Positions 8,538-16,542 of a stretch of 64,000 bases of DNA are shown here, piece by piece. The translations under genes were made by a program, and so were the position numbers. The stretch is taken from assembly GCF_048263965.1 (NCBI RefSeq), contig NZ_JBLXDO010000003.1, positions 216,881 to 280,880 of the forward strand. The letters run 5' to 3'. How positions within the stretch are numbered: position 1 is the first letter of the stretch; every line of letters starts with the position of its first letter. A model generated the notes under the pieces. The model searched no databases. It was not told where the DNA came from and worked only from the letters and a program-made list of their open reading frames with translations. The DNA comes from Ferrimonas sp048263965. GTDB lineage: Bacteria > Pseudomonadota > Gammaproteobacteria > Enterobacterales > Shewanellaceae.

Positions 8538-8792
8538 ATGGATCATCAACCCAACAACCCCTTGCACGGGGTGAAACTTCAGCAGATTGTGGAGACCCTC
8601 GCCCAGTACTATGGCTGGCGGGAACTGGGCCGGCGCATCCCCATCAACTGTTTCAACTCCAACCCCTCGGTGAAATCCAGCCTCAAATTCTTACGGCGAA
8701 CCCCCTGGGCCAGGGAAAAGGTGGAACAGCTCTACCTGGACTCCATCAAGGACATTGAGGAGTGGCAGCAACACTCGGGCAACCAGAATTAG
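8538..8792 (+). CDS. VF530 family putative DNA-binding protein
   Basis: This 84-residue protein matches the VF530 (DUF2132) family over its full length: NPLHGVKLQQIVETL near the N-terminus and FLRRTPWAREKVEQLY near the C-terminus are the family hallmarks. A structure of the Vibrio member showed a fold related to DNA-binding proteins, but no cellular role is established. I chose ATG 8538 because the conserved family sequence begins there; an in-frame ATG at 8511 would add nine residues. The gene has terminators on both sides. Confidence 0.85.
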   Translation: MDHQPNNPLHGVKLQQIVETLAQYYGWRELGRRIPINCFNSNPSVKSSLKFLRRTPWAREKVEQLYLDSIKDIEEWQQHSGNQN

Positions 8793-8818
8793 AAAAGGCG
8801 CGGACCACCGCGCCTTTT
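8793..8818. terminator. bidirectional terminator
   Basis: AAAAGGCGCGG and CCGCGCCTTTT form an 11-bp stem with a 4-nt loop, flanked by A and T runs, exactly between the convergent VF530 and TetR genes. It can serve both. Confidence 0.85.
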
Positions 8819-8825
8819 CCTTTTC

Positions 8826-9437
8826 CTATGGCCGATAACCTTTGAGGAACATGGTCACCGTCTGCTGCACATAGGCCTCTCGCTGGGCCTCATCCATCTT
8901 CAGATCCAATCCCAGGTCCCCACGCATCTTGTCGATGGTGTGCAACATCAACAACAACTGCTGAGCGGCAATGGCCGGATCGGCCATCACCAGCACCCCG
9001 GCGTCTTTCAACCTGGTCAGGTAACTGGTGACCAGCTCCATCATCCGTTTCGGTCCCGCCTCGTAATAGAGCTGTGAGAGCTCTGGGTGACTCTCGGAAC
9101 TGCGGACACAGGAGCAATAGACATGACGCACCTCTGGACTGAGGATCATATCCAGGAATCGACGGGCGAACCCCAGCAGGAACCGTTCGGGCTCGGCGTC
9201 CATCTCGAAGTTCTCTTCGGTCATCTGGGCGCTGACACAACGATCCTCGATGCAGTGCACAAAGAGATCGTTCTTGCTGCCGAAATGACTGTAAACCGTC
9301 TGCTTAGACACCCCGGCTTGCACCGCCACCTCATCCATGGAGGTGTTCTCCAGCCCCTTCTGCATAAACAGCTCGGCGGCCGCCTCCAGGATCTGAGAAC
9401 GTTTCTTACTTTTCCGATCGTTAGCTACAACGGCCAT
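8826..9437 (-). CDS. TetR/AcrR-family repressor
   Basis: The 203-residue protein has a typical TetR N-terminus (SQILEAAAELFMQKGLENTS, then VAVQAGVSKQTVYSHFGSK) and an AefR-like C-terminal ligand domain. It is divergent from an RND efflux operon, which it most likely represses together with itself through the paired palindromes at 9478-9518. I start it at the ATG at 9437, which follows GGGG at a good distance; the longer frame would need a TTG start. The inducer is unknown but probably a pump substrate. Confidence 0.87.
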   Translation of the reverse strand: MAVVANDRKSKKRSQILEAAAELFMQKGLENTSMDEVAVQAGVSKQTVYSHFGSKNDLFVHCIEDRCVSAQMTEENFEMDAEPERFLLGFARRFLDMILSPEVRHVYCSCVRSSESHPELSQLYYEAGPKRMMELVTSYLTRLKDAGVLVMADPAIAAQQLLLMLHTIDKMRGDLGLDLKMDEAQREAYVQQTVTMFLKGYRP

Positions 9438-9477
9438 AGCGCCCCACAAAATATTTACAAAAACTTCACCAACTGGA

Positions 9478-9518
9478 CTGGACAGTCTAGTTTGATTCTA
9501 CCAAACTAGACCGTCTAG
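9478..9518. promoter_or_regulatory. paired TetR operators with embedded promoter
   Basis: Two 13-bp palindromes, CTGGACAGTCTAG (9478-9490, one mismatch) and CTAGACCGTCTAG (9506-9518, perfect), are centred 28 bp apart. Between them lies a perfect 10-bp inverted repeat, GTCTAGTTTG and CAAACTAGAC. A possible promoter toward the efflux genes (TTGATT 9492-9497, 18 bp, TAGTCT 9516-9521) is embedded, so repressor bound here would block polymerase. Confidence 0.7.
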
Positions 9519-9539
9519 TCTAATTGTAATTCGAATGTT

Positions 9540-10655
9540 ATGACGGCGTACCAATTTCTTGGCCCACTGTGCGGCCTGCTCCTCATCGCCACCGGCTGCA
9601 GCCAGCAGGGTAAGAGTGCGCCGGTCAAGCCTCCCCTGGAGGTCCATGCCCAGCAGGTCCAGCTGCAGCACAGCTACCCTCTGACCCACAGGTTCGTGGG
9701 TAAAGTGTATCACCCCAGAACCAGTGACATCGGTTTTGAGTCTCCGGGTACCGTGGCCACCATTGAGGTGGAGATTGGCCAGGAGGTAGTGGCCGGCCAG
9801 GTGCTCGCCACCCTGGACACCCGCCTGCTGCGCAGCGAAGCCGAGCAACTCAAGGCGACCCTGGCGCAGAATCGCGCCGACCTGGACCTCAACAAAGCCA
9901 CCCTTAAACGCCAGCTGACCCTGTCGGAACAGGGGTACCAGTCTGAGCAACAACTGGACGAACTGCGCAGCCGCAAAGCCCAGTTGCAGGCCCGCCAGCA
10001 ACAACTGAACGCCAACCTGGAGTCGGTCAATATCCGTCTGCAGAAGAGCACCCTCAAGGCGCCCTATTCAGGCACGGTCACCAGGCGCCAACTGACCAAG
10101 GGTCAGGTCACAGGCAACGGCCAGGTGGCCTTCACCCTGGTGCCCAACGGCGCCGCCGAAGCCCGGGTGGGATTGCCGGTCCGTCTGCTGGAGCGTCTGC
10201 AAACCCGCCAGCAGTGGCAGGCCAGTGTCGACGGCCAGTCCCTGCCGGTAACCTATCTGGGGCGCAGTGCCCAGGTAGACCCGGGCACCCGCACCGTCAC
10301 CCTGAGATTTGCCCTGCCCGAACAACCCACCCTGCTCAACGGTCAGTTGCTCTATCTGGAGGTGGAGGAGCGCATTGTCGCCGACACCACCCGAGTCCCT
10401 TTGACCGCGCTGACCGCCGGGGTCCGGGGCCTGTGGAACCTTTACATACTGGAGGATTTGGGGGATGGCAGCTTCCAGATCGCCCGCCGGGACGTTCGGG
10501 TGCTGCACGCCGATCAGGAGTACGCCTGGGTCTCCGGCGCCATTGACGACGGCGACCGCCTGGTCTCCACCGGACTGCAACGACTGGTGGCTGGTCAGAG
10601 AGTGGTGCTGGCCACCGATGCCAGCCTCACCGCCAGCCGCAGTGAAGAGCTATGA
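9540..10655 (+). CDS. RND efflux periplasmic adaptor (membrane fusion) lipoprotein
   Basis: A 371-residue HlyD/AcrA-type adaptor with a lipobox ending at Cys20 (LLIATGC). The order of parts is standard: an initial beta/lipoyl half (VGKVYHPRTSDIGFESPGTV, GQEVVAGQVLATLDT), a long alpha-hairpin coiled coil (about residues 105-165), the second lipoyl half (LKAPYSGTV), then beta-barrel and membrane-proximal domains. It would link the inner-membrane pump encoded next to a TolC-type outer-membrane channel encoded elsewhere. Its stop overlaps the pump start (ATGA), so the two are translationally coupled. The start codon has no obvious Shine-Dalgarno and lies about 12 bases after the predicted transcription start. 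Confidence 0.88.
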   Translation: MTAYQFLGPLCGLLLIATGCSQQGKSAPVKPPLEVHAQQVQLQHSYPLTHRFVGKVYHPRTSDIGFESPGTVATIEVEIGQEVVAGQVLATLDTRLLRSEAEQLKATLAQNRADLDLNKATLKRQLTLSEQGYQSEQQLDELRSRKAQLQARQQQLNANLESVNIRLQKSTLKAPYSGTVTRRQLTKGQVTGNGQVAFTLVPNGAAEARVGLPVRLLERLQTRQQWQASVDGQSLPVTYLGRSAQVDPGTRTVTLRFALPEQPTLLNGQLLYLEVEERIVADTTRVPLTALTAGVRGLWNLYILEDLGDGSFQIARRDVRVLHADQEYAWVSGAIDDGDRLVSTGLQRLVAGQRVVLATDASLTASRSEEL

Positions 10656-13600
10656 TTCGCGCCCTGGTTCAAAACCCCAGAGTCGCCGCCCTGCTGACGG
10701 CTTTGCTGATCGTCAGCGGCCTCAGCGCCCTGACCAACCTGCCCCGCACCGAAGATCCCAACCTGACCAATAGGGTGGCGGCGGTGATCACCCCCTACCC
10801 CGGCGCCACCGCCGAACGGGTCGAGGCCCTGGTGACCGAACCCCTGGAAGCCAAACTTCGACAGCTGGATGAGATCAAGAACCTCACCTCCAACTCCAGG
10901 CCGGGGATCTCCGTGGTCACCATCGAACTGCAGGATCGCATCATGGATGCGGATCCCGTCTGGTCCAGGGCCCGGGATCTGATTGGCGATGCGGCCCCGG
11001 CCCTGCCCCAGGGAACCGGCGCCCCCACCCTGGATGACCAGCTGGCCTACGCCTTCACCCGCATCTTCTCCTTTACCTGGCAGGGAGGCGGCCAGGCGGA
11101 TCCCACCGTCCTGGGACGCTATGCCGAGGAGCTGGCCAACCGGCTGAGGCTGTTGCCAGGCACCGATTTCGTCAAGGTGGTCGGCGCCCCCGAGGAGGAG
11201 ATCCTGGTCTCCATCGACGACGCCGAACTCTTTGCCCTTGGCCTTTCCGTAGACGATCTGGCCAGACAGATCCGCGCCGCCGACAGCAAGACCGCCTCAG
11301 GCAGCCTCGAAGGCGAGGCGATCCGGGCCCAGCTGGAGGTCTCCGGCGAGCTGGTCTCCCTCAACCGCATCCGCCAGGTGCCTCTGCGTCCCGATAATCA
11401 GTTGCAGACCCTGAGGGTAATGGATGTGGCCAACGTCAGCCGGTCGGTGCGCTGGCCCCCGGACGACTATGTGCTCAGCCAGGGCGAGCAGGGGGTGCTG
11501 GTGGCGGTGCGCATGTTGCCTGACACCCGTATCGACCGCTGGAATGCCCAGGTGGAACAGACCCTGGAGGGGGTCAAGCCACTGATCGCCTCCAACGTGT
11601 TGCTTGAGACCCAGTTCAACCAGCAGGGGTACACCGAAGTGCGGCTGTCAGAGCTCACCGGTAACCTGGGACTGGGCTTTATGCTGGTTCTGGCGGTGCT
11701 GCTGGTGACCCTGGGCTGGCGCAGCGCCCTGCTGGTGGCCTTCGCCCTGCCGGTGACCGTGCTCTTTACCCTGTTTTGCATGCAGCTTTATGGCCTGCCC
11801 ATCCATCAGATGTCGGTCACCGGACTGGTGGTGGCCCTGGGGATCATGGTGGACAATGCCATCGTGGTGGTGGACGCCATAGGCCAGAGGCGCAGCCGGG
11901 GGATGACCCCGGTAGAGGCGGTTTCCGCCACTTTGCGCCAGTTCTGGCTGCCGCTGGCCAGCTCCACCCTGACCACTGTGCTGGCCTTTGCCCCCATCTT
12001 CCTGATGCCAGGTCCCGCCGGCGAGTTTGTCGGCGGCATCGCCCTGGCGGTGAGCTTCGCCCTGATTGGCTCCTACCTGATCTCCCTGACTCTGGTGGCT
12101 GGCCTGGGAGGCCGCTTCATCAAGCCCAGGGAGGGCAATCACTGGTGGCAGCAGGGGATCACCCTGCCCTGGCTTGGGGCCGTATTGAGACGCACCCTGG
12201 CCATCGCCCTGGTGTGGCCGAAAACCACCCTGCTGCTGATCTTCCTCACCCCGGCCACCGGCTTCTGGGCCGCCGGCCAGATGACCGAGCAATTTTTCCC
12301 GGCTGCGGATCGGGACATGTTCCACATCGAGGTGTTCATGCCGCAGCAATCCAGCCTGCCAGCCACTGTAGACGGCGTGCGTCAGCTGGATGCCTGGCTG
12401 AGGGAACAGGCGGGCATCGAACAGACGGTGTGGACCTTTGGCCGCAACACCCCCTCTTTCTACTACAACCTGTTGCAGAGGCGACAGGGGGCGGCCAATT
12501 ACGCCCAGGGGATGATCACCGCCAGCGATTTTGAGGTGGCCAACGAATTGATCCCCACTCTGCAGCAGCAGCTGGACCAGCGTTATCCGCAGATGCAGAT
12601 CCTGGTGCGCAAGCTGGAGCAGGGCCCGCCGTTCAACGCCCCCATCGAGCTGCGGCTCTATGGCCCGCAACTGGACAGACTATCCGAACTGGGTGACCAA
12701 CTCAGGTTAATGCTGGGCAATCAGGATCACATCATTCAGACCCGCAACACCCTGGCTGCCGGCGCTGCCAGAATCAAACTGGATATCGATGAGGAGGCCA
12801 GCCTGGCCGGGGGCCTGACCCTGGCCCAGGTGGCAGGGCAACTGCGCGCCTCCATGGATGGCGTGGTGGGTGGCAGCGTCCTCGAGGGGGTGGAGAACCT
12901 GCCGGTGCGGGTACGCCTCAACGCCAATGACCGCAACCAGGCGGCAGACCTTGGCTCGGTGCAACTGGTGGGCGGTCAGGAGATCCCCACCATGCTGCCC
13001 CTGTCCGCCCTGGCTCAGCTAAGCATTGAATCCGGCCGCGCCACCATCCCCAGGCGCAATGGCGAGCGCATCAACACCATCGAAGGCTACCTGGAGGCGG
13101 GGGTGCTGCCCTCCAAGGTGCTCAATGCCATGGCGTCTCAGTTGGCAGAGTTTGAAGCGAGCCTGCCCTCGGGCTACCGGCTGGAGATCGGCGGGGAGAG
13201 TGCCAAGCGGGATCAGGCGGTGGCCAAGCTGATGTCGTCGGTCACCATCATCAGCGTCCTGCTGGTGAGCGTGGTGGTGCTCAGCTTCAACTCCTTCCGC
13301 CTGACCACAGTGATCCTGGCCAGCGCCGCCCAGTCTGCCGGGCTGGGGCTGCTGTCGGTCTACCTGATGGGGTACCCCTTTGGCTTCAATGTGATCAATG
13401 CATTGATGGGATTGGCCGGTCTGGCCATCAACGCCGCCATCGTCATCCTGGCGGAGCTGGAGGAGAACCCGGAAGCGGTCGGCGGCAACATGGCCGCCAT
13501 CATCGATACCGTGGTGGGCTGCGGACGCCACATCGGTTCCACCACCATCACCACTTTCGGCGGCTTCCTGCCGTTGATCCTGGCCGGTGGCGGCTTCTGG

Positions 13601-13732
13601 CCCCCCTTCGCGGTGGCCATCGCCGGGGGCACCCTGCTGACCACCTTCCTCTCCTTCGTGTTCGTTCCCGCCTGCTACATAATGATTCGGGCCCCCAAGG
13701 GAGCCCGATTCACAACCGAAGCGACCGCCTAG
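10652..13732 (+). CDS. RND efflux transporter (HAE1-type inner-membrane pump)
   Basis: At 1026 residues this is a full-length AcrB-like pump: N-terminal membrane helix, two large periplasmic loops and twelve predicted membrane segments in two repeats. The family proton-relay motif in the fourth helix reads GIMVDNAIVVVDAI, keeping the first aspartate of the usual DD pair but with Asn in the second place, a variation seen in several RND subfamilies. It should export drugs, detergents or other amphiphiles with the adaptor upstream. No outer-membrane channel gene is nearby. Expression is probably controlled by the divergent TetR protein. Its stop codon overlaps that of the convergent DUF465 gene. 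Confidence 0.9.
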   Translation: MIRALVQNPRVAALLTALLIVSGLSALTNLPRTEDPNLTNRVAAVITPYPGATAERVEALVTEPLEAKLRQLDEIKNLTSNSRPGISVVTIELQDRIMDADPVWSRARDLIGDAAPALPQGTGAPTLDDQLAYAFTRIFSFTWQGGGQADPTVLGRYAEELANRLRLLPGTDFVKVVGAPEEEILVSIDDAELFALGLSVDDLARQIRAADSKTASGSLEGEAIRAQLEVSGELVSLNRIRQVPLRPDNQLQTLRVMDVANVSRSVRWPPDDYVLSQGEQGVLVAVRMLPDTRIDRWNAQVEQTLEGVKPLIASNVLLETQFNQQGYTEVRLSELTGNLGLGFMLVLAVLLVTLGWRSALLVAFALPVTVLFTLFCMQLYGLPIHQMSVTGLVVALGIMVDNAIVVVDAIGQRRSRGMTPVEAVSATLRQFWLPLASSTLTTVLAFAPIFLMPGPAGEFVGGIALAVSFALIGSYLISLTLVAGLGGRFIKPREGNHWWQQGITLPWLGAVLRRTLAIALVWPKTTLLLIFLTPATGFWAAGQMTEQFFPAADRDMFHIEVFMPQQSSLPATVDGVRQLDAWLREQAGIEQTVWTFGRNTPSFYYNLLQRRQGAANYAQGMITASDFEVANELIPTLQQQLDQRYPQMQILVRKLEQGPPFNAPIELRLYGPQLDRLSELGDQLRLMLGNQDHIIQTRNTLAAGAARIKLDIDEEASLAGGLTLAQVAGQLRASMDGVVGGSVLEGVENLPVRVRLNANDRNQAADLGSVQLVGGQEIPTMLPLSALAQLSIESGRATIPRRNGERINTIEGYLEAGVLPSKVLNAMASQLAEFEASLPSGYRLEIGGESAKRDQAVAKLMSSVTIISVLLVSVVVLSFNSFRLTTVILASAAQSAGLGLLSVYLMGYPFGFNVINALMGLAGLAINAAIVILAELEENPEAVGGNMAAIIDTVVGCGRHIGSTTITTFGGFLPLILAGGGFWPPFAVAIAGGTLLTTFLSFVFVPACYIMIRAPKGARFTTEATA

Positions 13733-13974
13733 CGGTCAGAGTTGATGATGCGGTTGTAGAGCTGATCTTTCAGCTCTACCCGCCTCATCTTCAATCGGGC
13801 AAACTCCTCATCGCTGGTGGGCACGTCGTTCATCTCCAGCCCCCGTATTTGATGATCCAAACTGTGGTACTCCCTGGCCATGGTGGCAAACTCCACATCC
13901 ATATGTTTCAGGCTGTGGATCTTATCCTTGTAGTCGGGAAAATCGTCGACGAGGGCATGACTCTCTCCAAGCAT
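13729..13974 (-). CDS. DUF465 (YdcH-like) small protein
   Basis: An 81-residue all-helical protein of the YdcH/DUF465 family, recognisable from the segments HMDVEFATMAREYHSLDHQI and RLKMRRVELKDQLYNRI. The function is not known. The ATG at 13974 is preceded by AGGAG six bases upstream, which rules against the longer frame that begins at 14115. The gene is convergent with, and overlaps by its stop codon, the RND pump gene. Confidence 0.82.
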   Translation of the reverse strand: MLGESHALVDDFPDYKDKIHSLKHMDVEFATMAREYHSLDHQIRGLEMNDVPTSDEEFARLKMRRVELKDQLYNRIINSDR

Positions 13975-14111
13975 CGCGAGCTCCTGTGAGTTGTCAGGTG
14001 AGAGAAAGGCTGCGTTGCGCCCAGGTGGACGACAACACAACCGGATGGCATACCTAAAACCTAGTCCAGTATTGCCACCTTCTCCAGCACCGCCCCCAGA
14101 GCGATGGGCTT

Positions 14112-14645
14112 TCACTTCATGGCGTGCTCATCCAGGGCGCGGCGCAGGCGCTCGACCTGCTCCGCGGTCAGTTCGCCCTCCTTGATCATCCGCTCCAACA
14201 TCGCGGCCCGGTCCAGGTGGAAGGCCTTCAGCTCCATCACCCCTTCCCGCTCCAGTTTGGCCACCATACGCTCGGCCTCCTCGGCCAGACGGGCACCCTC
14301 CTCGGCCATACGCTCATGGATTTCCACATAGATTTCAGGGTCATGCCCCAGGTGAACCACCTGATGCTGACCATCGGACAGCACCAGCTTCCAGTCACTG
14401 CCCACACCGGCCAGGGCTTTGGCCTTTTCCAGCCAGCGCTGCCTGACCTGGGCATCCAGATCCCCAAGCAGTGCCTCTACCGTCCCCCAGTCTGGATTGT
14501 CTTTGTCCAGGGTCAGCTCCACCCGCTCACCGCTGTCCATAAAGCTCACCTCTATGGGCTCCCCCCTGTCCTGACTGGCCTTGAAGGTGGCTGCAGTCGC
14601 CGCCAGGGTCATCAGCATCGCCGCCGCTGCCAAAATCATTCTCAT
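14112..14645 (-). CDS. periplasmic helical protein, possible ZraP/CpxP-like target
   Basis: The 177-residue product has a signal peptide (MRMILAAAAMLMTLAATA) and a ribosome binding site AGGAG before ATG 14645. The middle holds a short beta-type segment; the C-terminal ~70 residues are a charged amphipathic coiled coil rich in Arg and Glu, ending with GELTAEQVERLRRAL. The LTAEQ part recalls the LTxxQ motif of CpxP, Spy and ZraP periplasmic chaperones. It is divergent from a sensor kinase and sigma-54 activator, the same layout as zraP-zraSR. A sigma-54 type promoter is seen upstream. No strong family match is recognised, so the chaperone-like role is an inference. Confidence 0.6.
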   Translation of the reverse strand: MRMILAAAAMLMTLAATAATFKASQDRGEPIEVSFMDSGERVELTLDKDNPDWGTVEALLGDLDAQVRQRWLEKAKALAGVGSDWKLVLSDGQHQVVHLGHDPEIYVEIHERMAEEGARLAEEAERMVAKLEREGVMELKAFHLDRAAMLERMIKEGELTAEQVERLRRALDEHAMK

Positions 14646-14685
14646 GATGGTCTCCTTGTTAAACTGAGTTGCTCCCCCTCTCCAC

Positions 14686-14701
14686 TGAAAGAAACGTGCC
14701 A
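14686..14701 (-). promoter_or_regulatory. sigma-54 type promoter for the periplasmic protein gene
   Basis: On the minus strand TGGCACG-N4-TTTCA matches the -24/-12 consensus TGGCACG-N4-TTGCA except for the G of the -12 GC pair. It ends 40 bases before the start codon at 14645, leaving room for a leader and the ribosome binding site. Confidence 0.5.
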
Positions 14702-14732
14702 GACTCGCCGCCCCCGGATTCCCTGGGGTTTC

Positions 14733-14787
14733 CCCATGAAACAATGGGAATTTCTCCCCAAATCCTCCCTTATCCTTCCCATATGGG
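14733..14787. promoter_or_regulatory. candidate enhancer-binding sites in the divergent region
   Basis: Two dyads built from CCCAT/ATGGG are present: CCCAT-N6-ATGGG at 14733-14748 and the perfect palindrome CCCATATGGG at 14778-14787. They lie between two sigma-54-like promoters and could be upstream activating sequences for the NtrC-family regulator encoded next door. Confidence 0.45.
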
Positions 14788-14854
14788 GAGCACCACCCGC
14801 CGGTGGACGGCAGCGGTAGCTCGCCACTCCCCGGCGTGGTAACTTCAGCTCAAC

Positions 14855-14870
14855 TGGCACGCTTTATGTA
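14855..14870 (+). promoter_or_regulatory. weak sigma-54-like promoter for the kinase operon
   Basis: TGGCACG is followed at the right distance by ATGTA instead of TTGCA, so only the -24 half is good. It lies immediately before the kinase ribosome binding site, which would leave a very short leader. It may be decoration rather than a working promoter. Confidence 0.25.
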
Positions 14871-14895
14871 AGGTGATCATTCCAAGGAGGAACCG

Positions 14896-16542
14896 ATGTC
14901 CCTGAAACGTTACCTGATGATCGCCTTTGGCTCGCTGATACTGCTGTTCACCCTGCTCCAGTGGCTACTGGTACAGCAGCTCACCGGTGATTTCCGCCGG
15001 CAACTGGCCGAAGACTCCGAAGCCGTGGCCCAGGAGGTGGCGTCGGTCACCATCGAAACTCTGTTGCCCCCGGTACCACCCAAATCCGTGGTTCGCGTTG
15101 TTCCTCAGAAAGAGGAGGCGCTCCTGTCTGAACAGGAGCGACAGCGGATGCTGGCGATGGCCGAGCGCCACGCCGAAGAGGCGCAGAGAGAGCTGGAGCG
15201 GGAGCAACAACGACTGGTCCGCTTGCAACAGCAACAGCAGGCCAAGCGACGTTCCCTGCAGATCCAGAAAGAGGCTCAGCAGCGGCGGATTCAAGCCTAC
15301 GAGGAGAAGCTGGAGGAGCTGGAGCAGCGCATCGAGGACAAGGAGGACCAATGGCAGGCGGTGATTCAGCTCAATCTGGAGCATCAGGCCCTGCAGAAGG
15401 AGCTCAGCAGTGCCCTGGAGGCAGAAACCACACTGGAACTGATGGAGGTGCACGGCGACCTCATCGGCGAAGAGGAGATGGAGCGTATCCATGAAGCGGT
15501 GGAGCAGGCCCGGGAGCAACTCCAGCGTCAGGCCAGGGAGATTCGGGTGTTTATCCCCAGCGAAGAGGATCAACTGGTGATTGAGGGGCTGGGTTCCAGC
15601 CTGGCGGTGCCCCTCTCCAATGGCCCCCAGCAGACCATGATCACCCAGTTTGCCGAGCGTGTGGCCCTGGTGCTGCTGGCCGGTGCCCTGCTGAGCCTGG
15701 TGGGGGTCTACCTGATCGCCCGCAAGTTGGCCCGTCCCCTGGAAACCCTGGATGAGGGCTGCCGGCGTCTGTCCGCCGGCGAACTGGGCCTGCAATTGAG
15801 CCACAGCGGCACCCGGGAGACCCGCCGCGCCATCGACACCTTCAACCGGATGAGTTCCGATCTCAAGGAGAGTCAGGAGCAGCAGCGCCAGTTCCAGCAG
15901 CAACGTCACCTGGCGGAGCTGGGGGAGATCACCCGGGGCATCGCCCACGCCCTGCGCAACCCCATCCACACCATAGGCCTGCTGCTGGAAGGAATGAAGC
16001 CGGAACAGCACCAGCTGCAGAGTCAAATCCGCACCAAGCTGAGTCATATGGATGACAGCCTCAGCAGCCTGCTGACCCTGGCCAGCCAGGGACTCGACCG
16101 GGAGGTGCCTGTGGCCATACCTGAGCTGATTGAGGGGATTCAGATGGAACTCAGTCAGACCGCCGAGGGGGTAGACTTTGTCAGCGAGCTCCCCGGTGAC
16201 CTGGCCGTTCTGGGGGCGGAGGTGGAGCTGCGTGCCATACTCCACACCCTGATGAACAACGCCCGGCAGGCCAGTGAGTCGGGACAGACGGTGCGTCTCT
16301 ATCTGGAGAGAGAGCCACAACGGATTACCCTCTGGGTCGAGGATCAGGGCAGCGGCCTGAGCGACGCCATCCGCGATCGCCTGTTTGAACCCCACCAGAC
16401 CACCAAACCTGAGGGCGCAGGCATGGGGCTTTACATCGCAAGACGCATCGCCCGCCTCTGGTACGGCGGCGATCTGATTATTGAAGAACAGCCCAAGGGC
16501 GTCCGGGCCGGCCTGGTGCTGCCCAAGGAGAGACAAGCATGA
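14896..16542 (+). CDS. sensor histidine kinase with coiled-coil periplasmic domain
   Basis: A 548-residue membrane kinase. One membrane helix lies at about 7-28 and a second at about 255-275; between them is a long, charged and glutamine-rich coiled coil (roughly residues 75-200) rather than a known ligand fold. HAMP, HisKA with His351 in GIAHALRNPIH, and an HATPase domain (MNNARQ, DQGSGL, GAGMGLYIARRI) follow. The gene begins after a strong AAGGAGG. Its last four bases overlap the response regulator (ATGA), so they form one operon. The pairing with an NtrC-type regulator and a divergent periplasmic protein suggests envelope or metal stress sensing. Confidence 0.9.
   Translation: MSLKRYLMIAFGSLILLFTLLQWLLVQQLTGDFRRQLAEDSEAVAQEVASVTIETLLPPVPPKSVVRVVPQKEEALLSEQERQRMLAMAERHAEEAQRELEREQQRLVRLQQQQQAKRRSLQIQKEAQQRRIQAYEEKLEELEQRIEDKEDQWQAVIQLNLEHQALQKELSSALEAETTLELMEVHGDLIGEEEMERIHEAVEQAREQLQRQAREIRVFIPSEEDQLVIEGLGSSLAVPLSNGPQQTMITQFAERVALVLLAGALLSLVGVYLIARKLARPLETLDEGCRRLSAGELGLQLSHSGTRETRRAIDTFNRMSSDLKESQEQQRQFQQQRHLAELGEITRGIAHALRNPIHTIGLLLEGMKPEQHQLQSQIRTKLSHMDDSLSSLLTLASQGLDREVPVAIPELIEGIQMELSQTAEGVDFVSELPGDLAVLGAEVELRAILHTLMNNARQASESGQTVRLYLEREPQRITLWVEDQGSGLSDAIRDRLFEPHQTTKPEGAGMGLYIARRIARLWYGGDLIIEEQPKGVRAGLVLPKERQA

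Noticed and set aside
8446..8818. Near-identical GGCGCGG hairpins on both sides of the VF530 gene, seen first as a possible repeat element
   Set aside because: Each is a normal terminator directly after a gene, and only the stem sequence is shared.
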